Below are positions 31,020 to 37,817 of a stretch of DNA of 64,000 nucleotides, one piece after another. Each line of letters begins with the position of its first letter. Positions within the stretch are counted from its first letter, which is position 1. A program made the position numbers and the translations under genes. The notes below the pieces were generated by a model, which worked only from the letters and a program-made list of their open reading frames with translations, searched no databases and was not told the DNA's origin. Source of the stretch: Kribbella jejuensis (GTDB lineage Bacteria; Actinomycetota; Actinomycetes; Propionibacteriales; Kribbellaceae); NCBI RefSeq assembly GCF_006715085.1, contig NZ_VFMM01000002.1, positions 1,302,001 through 1,366,000 on the forward strand, written 5' to 3'.

Positions 31020-31958
31020 TCACAGGAAGAGGTCGGCGAAGCGGCGCAGTTCGCCGATGTCCAGCCCGTTCTCGAAACCGACGACGAGCTCCTGCACGCC
31101 GGCGTCCTGGTAGGCGGCGATCCGGTCCCGGATCGTCGATTCGGTCCCGATCAGCCCGTACGACGCGAGGTCGCCAGGGAAGGCGAACTCGGCACCGGGC
31201 GGGACCTGGGCCCGCGCCTCGGCGTCCGAGGACCGCAGGATGTACGACGTGGTCGCCGTCCGCCGGATGTCGTCGTACGGGCGGCCGACGTCGGCGCAGT
31301 GCTTGCGCAGTACGTCGTACTTGTGCCGGAGCACGTCGGGTGAGTCGATGATGTTCGATGCGTCGGCCCAGCGCGCGACGGTCAGCAGCGTCTTCTGCTC
31401 GCCGGCTCCGGCGACCAGGATCGGGATCCGTGGTTGCTGGATGCCTTTCGGCTGGTTGATCCCGCCGGCGGCGCGGTAGTACTCACCGGCGAAGTCGACC
31501 GACTCCTCGGTCCAGAACCGGCGGATCAGCTGCACGGCCTGGTCCAGGCGCCGCAAGCGGTCGCCCGCCGTACCGAAGTCGTAGCCGTACCCGAGGTAGT
31601 CCGGCTCGTACCACCCGGCCCCGATCCCGAAGATCAGCCGGCCGTTGCTGACGACGTCGATCGTGGACGCGATCTTGGCCTGCAGCGCCGGGTTCCGGTA
31701 GCTGTTCGACGTCACCAACGGGCCGAGCCGGACCCGGTCCGTGGCGGTCGCGAGCGTGGTGATCAGCGTCCAGGCCTCGAACAGCGGCGCCTGCGACGGC
31801 GGGATCGGATGCAGGTGGTCGGGCACGTAGACGGCATGGAACCCGAGCTCGTCGGCGGCCTGCGCCACCGCAACCACCCGGCGGAGCGCGTCGGTCGGTT
31901 CGAGCCCGGCCAGCTCGCCCCCGAACCCGGACGGCAGAAACACACTGAAACTGGTCAT
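31020..31958 (-). CDS. LLM-class F420-dependent oxidoreductase
   Basis: Luciferase-like TIM-barrel enzyme of 312 residues. Family features: GFHAVYVPDHLHPIPP near the N-terminus, LGPLVTSNSYRNPALQAKIASTIDVVSNGRLIFGIGAGWYEPDYLGYGYDF in the middle (GIGAGWxxxEy type), and a C-terminal VGFENGLD. The combination is typical of the F420-using branch in actinobacteria. Substrate unknown. ATG start; its 5' end lies 57 bases from a divergent hydrolase gene. Confidence 0.88.
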   Translation of the reverse strand: MTSFSVFLPSGFGGELAGLEPTDALRRVVAVAQAADELGFHAVYVPDHLHPIPPSQAPLFEAWTLITTLATATDRVRLGPLVTSNSYRNPALQAKIASTIDVVSNGRLIFGIGAGWYEPDYLGYGYDFGTAGDRLRRLDQAVQLIRRFWTEESVDFAGEYYRAAGGINQPKGIQQPRIPILVAGAGEQKTLLTVARWADASNIIDSPDVLRHKYDVLRKHCADVGRPYDDIRRTATTSYILRSSDAEARAQVPPGAEFAFPGDLASYGLIGTESTIRDRIAAYQDAGVQELVVGFENGLDIGELRRFADLFL

Positions 31959-32002
31959 GCACTACCGACCACCCGGACGGGCAAAAGGAATCGCTGCGTC
32001 CG

Positions 32003-32008
32003 TACAGT
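32003..32008 (+). promoter_or_regulatory. -10 element for a leaderless hydrolase transcript
   Basis: TACAGT is followed by seven bases and the ATG at 32016, with no ribosome binding site between. This is the usual spacing for leaderless transcription in actinobacteria. Confidence 0.5.
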
Positions 32009-32015
32009 GGGAAAT

Positions 32016-32759
32016 ATGCGACTGAGCTACGAGGAGGCCGGTCCCGCCGACGCGCCGGTGGTTCTGCTCGGCGCGTCGCTCGGGGCGACGCAAGCCATGT
32101 GGGCGCCACAGCTCGACGTCCTGGCGCAGCGGTTCCGGGTGGTGGCGTTCGACCATCGCGGACACGGGAAGTCCGAGGTTCCGGACGGTCCGTACACGAT
32201 CGACGAGCTGGGCGGCGACGTCGTCGAGTTGCTGGACAAACTCGAGGTGCGGCAGGCGTCGTACGTCGGAATCTCGCTGGGTGGAGCGGTGGGCCTGTGG
32301 CTCGCCGAGAACGCCGCCGAGCGATTCCACCGGTTCGCCCTGATCTGCCCACCGTCGAACCCGGCGGAGAGCGCTCAGACGTGGACCGACCGCGCCGCTC
32401 AGGTGCGAGCCGAGGGCACCCAGGCCATCGTCGACGCCACCCTGGGCCGCTGGTTCCGGCCGGAATTCACCGACACGGCCCTGATCCGCCAGATGCTGCT
32501 CGACTGCCCCGACGAGGGCTACGCCGCCAGCTGCGAGGCTCTCAGCACCACCAATCTCCTACCGTCGCTGGGCAACATCACGGCTCCGGTCCTGCTCATC
32601 ACCACGGACTCCGACACCTCGGTCCCGCCGGAAACGGTCGTTCCCCTGGCCGCCGAAATTCCCGGCGCGCACCTGGAGATCATCGAGGGCGCCGCCCACC
32701 TCGTCAGCTACTCCCACCCGGACGTCGTCAACCCGCTGCTGCTCGCTCACCTCGGCTGA
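32016..32759 (+). CDS. Alpha/beta hydrolase, 3-oxoadipate enol-lactonase-like
   Basis: About 247 residues. The fold markers are AFDHRGHGKSEVPDGPYTIDELGGDVVELLDKL, the nucleophile elbow VGISLGGAVG (Ser about 87), Asp in TTDSDTSVPPETV, and His in GAAHLVSYSHPD near the end. The sequence most resembles PcaD-type enol-lactonases, but no other protocatechuate genes are nearby, so the substrate is open. It has its own near-start -10 box and is divergent from the LLM oxidoreductase; the radical SAM gene follows 65 bases later. Confidence 0.85.
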   Translation: MRLSYEEAGPADAPVVLLGASLGATQAMWAPQLDVLAQRFRVVAFDHRGHGKSEVPDGPYTIDELGGDVVELLDKLEVRQASYVGISLGGAVGLWLAENAAERFHRFALICPPSNPAESAQTWTDRAAQVRAEGTQAIVDATLGRWFRPEFTDTALIRQMLLDCPDEGYAASCEALSTTNLLPSLGNITAPVLLITTDSDTSVPPETVVPLAAEIPGAHLEIIEGAAHLVSYSHPDVVNPLLLAHLG

Positions 32760-32824
32760 TTCCGGCGCCGCAGGGGTGCGGCGTTAGGCTGGTAGCCGCT
32801 CTGCACCGCTGACTGGAAGTGTTT

Positions 32825-34756
32825 ATGACTGTCGAATCGCTGTTCCCGCGCCTGGAGGCGTTGCTGCCGTCTGTGCAGAAGCCGATCCAGTACGTCGGGG
32901 GTGAACTGAACTCGGTCAGCAAGGAGTGGGACGACGTCAGCGTGCGCTGGGCGCTGATGTACCCGGACGCGTACGAGGTCGGCCTGCCCAACCAGGGCGT
33001 GCAGATCCTGTACGAGGTGCTGAACGAGCGGGACCACATCCTCGCCGAACGGACGTACTCGGTCTGGCCGGACATGGAGAAGGTGATGCGGGACCACGGG
33101 ATCCCGCAGTTCACGCTCGACTCGCACCGGCCGGTGCGGGCCTTCGACGTGTTCGGGCTGTCGTTCTCGACCGAGCTCGGGTACACGAACATGCTGACCG
33201 CGCTGGACCTTGCCGGGATTCCGCTGCACGCAGTCGACCGGACCGACGAGGACCCGATCGTGCTCGCCGGCGGGCATGCCGCCTTCAACCCGGAGCCGAT
33301 CGCCGACTTCCTCGACGCCGCGGTGATGGGTGACGGCGAGGAGATCGTGCTGGCGATCTCCGAGGTGATCCGGGAGTGGAAGGCCGAGGGCCGCCCGGGT
33401 GGCCGCGACGAGGTGCTGCTGCGGCTGGCCAAGTCCGGCGGCGTGTACATCCCGAAGTTCTTCACTGTCGACTACCTCGCCGACGGCCGGATCCAGCGCG
33501 TCACCCCGAACCGCCCCGGCGTACCGTTCCGGACCGCGAAGCACACGGTCATGGACCTCGACGCGTGGCCGTACCCGAAGAAGCCGCTGGTCCCGCTGGC
33601 CGAGACCGTGCACGAGCGGTACTCGGTGGAGATCTTCCGTGGCTGCACTCGCGGCTGCCGGTTCTGCCAGGCGGGCATGATCACCCGCCCAGTGCGCGAA
33701 CGCAGCATCACCACGATCGGCAACATGGTCGAGAACGGCCTGCAGCAGTCCGGGTTCGAGGAGGTCGGCCTGCTCAGCCTGTCGAGCGCCGACCACAGCG
33801 AGATCGCCGACGTCGCGAAGGGCCTCGGCGACCGGTACGAGGGCAGCAACGTCTCGCTGTCGTTGCCGTCGACAAGGGTCGACGCGTTCAACATCACGCT
33901 GGCCAACGAGTTCTCCCGCAACGGCCGGCGCAGCGGTCTGACGTTCGCGCCCGAGGGCGGGTCGGACCGGATGCGCAAGGTGATCAACAAGATGGTCACC
34001 GAGGAGGACCTGATCCGTACGGTCGCGGCGGCGTACAGCCACGGCTGGCGGCAGGTGAAGCTGTACTTCATGTGCGGTCTGCCGACCGAGACCGACGAGG
34101 ACGTGCTGGCGATCGCGGACCTGGCGAAGAAGGTGATCGCGACCGGGCGGGAGGCGTCCGGCCGGCGCGACATCCGCTGCACGGTGTCGATCGGCGGGTT
34201 CGTACCGAAGCCGCACACGCCGTTCCAGTGGGCCGCGCAGCTCGGCGCCGAGGAGACCGACGCGCGGCTGGCCAAGCTCGGCGCGGCGATCCGCGCGGAC
34301 AAGAACTACGCGAAGGCGATCGGTTTCCGGTACCACGACGGCAAGCCCGGCATCATCGAGGGCCTGCTGTCCCGCGGCGACCGCCGCGTCGGCCGGGTGA
34401 TCGAGTCGGTCTGGCGCGACGGCGGCCGGTTCGACGGCTGGAGCGAGCACTTCTCGTACGAGCGCTGGGTCGAGTGCACCGAGAAGGCGCTGGCCGACGA
34501 GCCGGTCGACCTCGCCTGGTACACCACCCGCGAACGCGAGTACGCCGAAGTTCTCCCCTGGGATCACCTGGACTCCGGCCTCGACCGCGACTGGCTCTGG
34601 GAGGACTGGCAGGACTCGCTGGAGGAAGACGGCGCCATCGAGGTGGAAGACTGCCGCTGGACCCCCTGCTTCGACTGCGGCGTGTGTCCTCAGATGGGCA
34701 CGGAGATCCAGATCGGCCCGACCGGCAAGAAGCTGCTTCCGCTCTCGGTCGTCTAG
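32825..34756 (+). CDS. TIGR03960-type B12-binding radical SAM protein
   Basis: Predicted radical SAM enzyme of unknown reaction, 643 residues. An N-terminal B12-binding-like domain (about 20-200) is followed by the radical SAM barrel with the [4Fe-4S] ligands in FRGCTRGCRFCQAG (C-x3-C-x2-C, near residue 273). A Cys cluster sits near the C-terminus (WTPCFDCGVCPQMG). ATG 32825 has GGAAG six bases before it; a GTG at 32819 is in frame. In most actinobacteria the TIGR03936 gene follows directly (the two are fused in clostridia); here that partner lies at 50219. Confidence 0.93.
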   Translation: MTVESLFPRLEALLPSVQKPIQYVGGELNSVSKEWDDVSVRWALMYPDAYEVGLPNQGVQILYEVLNERDHILAERTYSVWPDMEKVMRDHGIPQFTLDSHRPVRAFDVFGLSFSTELGYTNMLTALDLAGIPLHAVDRTDEDPIVLAGGHAAFNPEPIADFLDAAVMGDGEEIVLAISEVIREWKAEGRPGGRDEVLLRLAKSGGVYIPKFFTVDYLADGRIQRVTPNRPGVPFRTAKHTVMDLDAWPYPKKPLVPLAETVHERYSVEIFRGCTRGCRFCQAGMITRPVRERSITTIGNMVENGLQQSGFEEVGLLSLSSADHSEIADVAKGLGDRYEGSNVSLSLPSTRVDAFNITLANEFSRNGRRSGLTFAPEGGSDRMRKVINKMVTEEDLIRTVAAAYSHGWRQVKLYFMCGLPTETDEDVLAIADLAKKVIATGREASGRRDIRCTVSIGGFVPKPHTPFQWAAQLGAEETDARLAKLGAAIRADKNYAKAIGFRYHDGKPGIIEGLLSRGDRRVGRVIESVWRDGGRFDGWSEHFSYERWVECTEKALADEPVDLAWYTTREREYAEVLPWDHLDSGLDRDWLWEDWQDSLEEDGAIEVEDCRWTPCFDCGVCPQMGTEIQIGPTGKKLLPLSVV

Positions 34757-36048
34757 CCTCCTGGGCGGGCTGAGAGCAACAGTTCGGTGAGCGAGAGGTC
34801 GTCAGCGCTGCTGAGAACCAGGTCGGCGTTGGCGACGGCTCCGAGGGCGACGTAGGGGTTCGGTACGGCGACTGCGTACAGGCCTTCTGCTTGCGCCGCC
34901 GCGACGCCGTGCGGGGTGTCTTCGACGGCGACGGCGAACTGTACGTCCAGGCGCCGTAGAGCGAGCTCGTAGATCGCCGGGTCCGGTTTGTGGGTCGCGA
35001 CGTCGTCGCCGGTGACGATCTGGTCGAAGAGGCCGACTGCGCCGACGCGGTCCAGGTGGCCGACGACCCACGAGCGGTCCGAGCTGCTCGCGATCCCGAC
35101 CTTGAGGCCGAACTCGCGGGCGGACCGGATCCAGTCGCGGATCCCGGGGCGGAAGTCGAGGTCGGCGTGCAACCGGTCGCGGTGGGCGATCCGGCGGGCG
35201 TGGCTCGCGGTGCGGTCGAAGCCGGCGCCGACGGCCGCGGCGAGGACGTCGTACCGGTCCTCGGTGACGTTGCCGCCGTGGCCCGGCCAGAAGTTCTCCA
35301 GGTCGAGTTCGAGGCCGTGGTGCGCCCATTCGGCCTGCCAGCTCTCGACCATCGTGGTCTCGGTGTCCATCAGCAGACCGTCGAAGTCGAACACGATGGC
35401 CTCGACCTCGACCGGTACGAGCCGGGTCGCGAGCCGGTGCAGTTGGCTGCGGGTCAGCCCGAGCCAGGACAGGTACCCGCGGACGCCGCCGAGGGAGTCT
35501 AGGTGGTCGAGCGAGCCGAGGATCGTCTCCGGGCGGGTCCGGGAGAACTCCGGCCCGTCCTGCAGGCCGAGGTGGACCTCGCTGATCGCGTAGTCGGCCG
35601 CGATCCGCGACCGCGGTACGCCGGCCAGTTCGAGCAGGATCGCGATCGTCAGGCCGGTCCGGTCCTTGCCCGCCTTGCAGTGGATGACGACGGGCCGGTC
35701 CGCGGGCGCGTCCGCGATCGCGGCGAAGATCTCGCGGATGTGCTTCGCGTTCCGCGTCAGGCTGTTGCGGTAGACGTCGAGCAGCCGCGGCTCGGCCTCC
35801 GGATCGCGCAGCCGCTCGGCCTCCGGGTCGATCCAGGGGATCCGCCGGTACGCCGGGAGGCCGTCGAGCGGATGCGGCTCCTTGAGCTCCCAGTCGGAGC
35901 GCAGGTCGAGTACGAGGCCCGCGTCGAGTGCACGCAATTCGTCGGAGACGGCGTCGAACGCGTCGGTGCGCACCAGGGCACCCGCGCGCGTCGGTACGCC
36001 GTACCGGGTCGGAAGTCCGCCGACGTCACGCGCATTCGGGCTCCACAT
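34753..36048 (-). CDS. Fusion of a tyrosine-type phosphatase and a HAD hydrolase
   Basis: Two phosphatase domains in one 431-residue cytoplasmic protein. Residues about 1-210 are a Y_phosphatase3-type dual-specificity/tyrosine phosphatase: it begins NARDVGGLPTRYG and has the P-loop HCKAGKDRTG with Cys124. Residues about 214-431 are a HAD subfamily IA, beta-phosphoglucomutase-like hydrolase: VFDFDGLLMDTE (Asp221, Asp223), the Ser of IASSSDRSW, Lys in THKPDPAIYE and the VEDTPHGVAAA acid motif. No frame break lies between the domains. ATG 36048; the convergent radical SAM gene overlaps the 3' end by 4 bases. Substrates unknown. Confidence 0.9.
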   Translation of the reverse strand: MWSPNARDVGGLPTRYGVPTRAGALVRTDAFDAVSDELRALDAGLVLDLRSDWELKEPHPLDGLPAYRRIPWIDPEAERLRDPEAEPRLLDVYRNSLTRNAKHIREIFAAIADAPADRPVVIHCKAGKDRTGLTIAILLELAGVPRSRIAADYAISEVHLGLQDGPEFSRTRPETILGSLDHLDSLGGVRGYLSWLGLTRSQLHRLATRLVPVEVEAIVFDFDGLLMDTETTMVESWQAEWAHHGLELDLENFWPGHGGNVTEDRYDVLAAAVGAGFDRTASHARRIAHRDRLHADLDFRPGIRDWIRSAREFGLKVGIASSSDRSWVVGHLDRVGAVGLFDQIVTGDDVATHKPDPAIYELALRRLDVQFAVAVEDTPHGVAAAQAEGLYAVAVPNPYVALGAVANADLVLSSADDLSLTELLLSARPGG

Positions 36049-36095
36049 GGCTGTCAGCTTAACCGCGTCCAGTGACCTCCATGTTCTCGAGCAGG

Positions 36096-36365
36096 TCAGG
36101 CCTCGACGGGCGGGTCCGGGTTGTCCGAGAGCCAGCTGTCCGGGGAGGCGATGTGGTCGGCGGACATGTACTCGATGATCTCGACGGCGTCGGCGACGTA
36201 CTGTACGAGACCGGTCCAGCCGGTGGAGCCGTTCTCGCGAGCGAGCAGCCAGCCCTGGCGCCAGCCCGTTGCCGTCAACACCATCACGTGTCCGGGCAGC
36301 GAGAAGTCGCGCAGCGTCCAGTCCACTCGGGCGTCCAGCTTCCGGTCGGGTGGCCCAGCGCTCAC
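36096..36365 (-). CDS. Hypothetical small protein
   Basis: Not recognised. 89 residues, acidic at the C-terminus, with a Trp-rich middle (TGWRQGWLLARENGSTGWTG) and VQYVADAVEIIEYMSADHI. It resembles small beta-rich proteins that occur beside DUF5994 genes, though this is impression only. GTG start at 36365 overlapping the stop of the preceding small gene (GTGA), which supports it as a real, coupled gene. Confidence 0.6.
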   Translation of the reverse strand: MSAGPPDRKLDARVDWTLRDFSLPGHVMVLTATGWRQGWLLARENGSTGWTGLVQYVADAVEIIEYMSADHIASPDSWLSDNPDPPVEA

Positions 36366-36634
36366 AGCGGTAACCCACTCCGGAGACGGAGCTCGTCGCG
36401 AATCACCGGTGGCACGGGCAGCCGATACCCCTCGAGTGCTCGGGCGTAGGCGCGCAGCGACGACGCGAGACGGTAGGCGTCGGGGCGGAAGGGGTCGTCC
36501 CACCGCAACCGGCCGCGGGCTTGCCGATCTGCCACCCTGGCGGAGGTCACCGCCGCGAACAGCCGGGAGAGATCGTGGTTGACCACAGAGCGACCGGAGG
36601 GGCCGCTGGGGACGAACTGAGTCAGGACGGGCAT
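36362..36634 (-). CDS. Hypothetical small protein
   Basis: Not recognised. 90 residues. A disordered start (MPVLTQFVPSGPSGRS) is followed by a helical, basic part: LRWDDPFRPDAYRLASSLRAYARALEGY. ATG 36634 with GAGG nine bases upstream. Overlaps the next small gene, so the two form a transcription unit; a TAGGCT -10-like box (minus strand, 36712-36707) precedes it, within a hairpin region. Confidence 0.6.
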   Translation of the reverse strand: MPVLTQFVPSGPSGRSVVNHDLSRLFAAVTSARVADRQARGRLRWDDPFRPDAYRLASSLRAYARALEGYRLPVPPVIRDELRLRSGLPL

Positions 36635-36762
36635 CGGGCATCGCCTCAAAGGGCTGCGGGGGTTCCCGACATGCCAGCTGGAATGCCATCGCTCCGGAGT
36701 GGTTCCAGCCTACCCGCTGGGTCGTGGAACCGTGCATCGTCGGAAAGGTCTGGCCGGCCTGG

Positions 36763-37335
36763 TCAGTCAGCGGTCGACTCCCCGGGGCGGTCCGGGGAAC
36801 TCGATGCGCGGGCGAGGCGGCCACCCTCGGATTCCCAGGTGTCGTGTTGTGGCGAGGACTGGTCGACGCCGTGTGCTCGCATGCCCTCGACGAGGCTCTG
36901 TAACCGGAGCTGGTTGTCCGCGCCGGCGGCTCGAGCCATCGATAGTTCAGCGATGTCATGAGGGGTATTCGGAGGAATGGTGAGGAGTTCGACGCGCAGG
37001 CCGCTGGTTCCGCACAGTGCGACGAGCAGGTCGGTCGGCCGGCTCGTGCGGTAGCTCAGTCGCACGACACGGCCGGCCACCGCCAGACGGATCGGCTGGG
37101 TGTCCCAGGCGGTGGCATCCAGGAGCATTCGGCCGACTCGGCCTGCCGGCGACCTGTTGATGGCCACGATCAGGCCGGGCAGTTCCGCGACCGGATCAGC
37201 TGAGCGAGGCCACCACGCGCCGTCGAGGAGCGGCGTGCCGACGTTCGTGGGGAGCAGCCTGAGCCGCGGCGTCGACGGTTTGGTGAGCGAGACGACCACC
37301 CCTGGATCCGTGCGCAGAGCTGCCATGACATACAT
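36763..37335 (-). CDS. DUF5994-family protein
   Basis: About 190 residues. The family core is visible: RLRLLPTNVGTPLLDGAWWPRSADPVAELPGLIVAI, then a WDTQPIRLAVAGRVVRLSYR stretch and a hydrophobic LLTIPPNTP. DUF5994 proteins are actinobacterial and often multicopy, and no function is known. Two start codons are possible, ATG 37335 (MYVMAALR) or 37326 (MAALR). The TAGGCT box that precedes the small-gene pair also occurs upstream of this gene (about 37397-37402). Confidence 0.8.
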   Translation of the reverse strand: MYVMAALRTDPGVVVSLTKPSTPRLRLLPTNVGTPLLDGAWWPRSADPVAELPGLIVAINRSPAGRVGRMLLDATAWDTQPIRLAVAGRVVRLSYRTSRPTDLLVALCGTSGLRVELLTIPPNTPHDIAELSMARAAGADNQLRLQSLVEGMRAHGVDQSSPQHDTWESEGGRLARASSSPDRPGESTAD

Positions 37336-37526
37336 CCCAAGGCGTCGCCGGCGTGGCCGGCACCTCGCGGTGGGATGTCGTCGTCCCGGATCCCTCCAGC
37401 CTACGCCTGTCCGAGCAAGCCCACGGCATTCATCGTGGAAGCCCCGTGGGTTGGGGAGGATCTCGTCCCGAAGCGGGCGTGAAATCCTCCTCGCGCCGGC
37501 GCCGGCGCAGGGGCCGAGGGCCGGCG

Positions 37527-37817
37527 TCAGGGTTGCCAGTCGATTTCCAAGCGGTCCGGGAAGGTGTTGACGACCTGGCCGGTCTTGCCCGAGGGCAAGG
37601 CCAGGCGGCCGGTGGTCTCCCACCGGCCGGGCGGCCCCGGGGCAGGGGCGTCGCCGCGGCCGATGGCGTAGTCGACCAAGGTGCCGTCGGGGCGGAACTC
37701 CACGGCCCGCCGGCCGCGGGCCGGCGGGAACGGGTAGTCGTCGCGGCGGTAGACGCTGATCCCGTCGTGGTCCTCCTCGAAGGAATGCGTCCAGTGGCCG
37801 GTCGGTGGACTGGTCAG
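37527..37817 (-). CDS. Small calycin-like hypothetical protein with a probable CTG start
   Basis: 96 residues: THSFEEDHDGISVYRRDDYPFPP, RGRRAVEFRPDGTLVDYAIG, GRWETTGRLALP and a closing LEIDWQP. The pattern of a short beta-barrel with a Pro-Pro-x-R-G-R motif fits a small family of lipocalin-like proteins I have seen unannotated in actinobacteria. There is no ATG, GTG or TTG between the last in-frame stop region and the conserved part. The best start is the CTG at 37817, whose CTGA overlaps the stop of the upstream protease gene, with a purine run GGGGGTGGG before it. Function unknown. Confidence 0.65.
   Translation of the reverse strand: MTSPPTGHWTHSFEEDHDGISVYRRDDYPFPPARGRRAVEFRPDGTLVDYAIGRGDAPAPGPPGRWETTGRLALPSGKTGQVVNTFPDRLEIDWQP

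Noticed and set aside
36701..36731. Terminator hairpin GGTTCCA/TGGAACC between small genes
   Set aside because: The loop is 17 bases and a promoter-like TAGGCT box lies inside, so a terminator is not the best reading.
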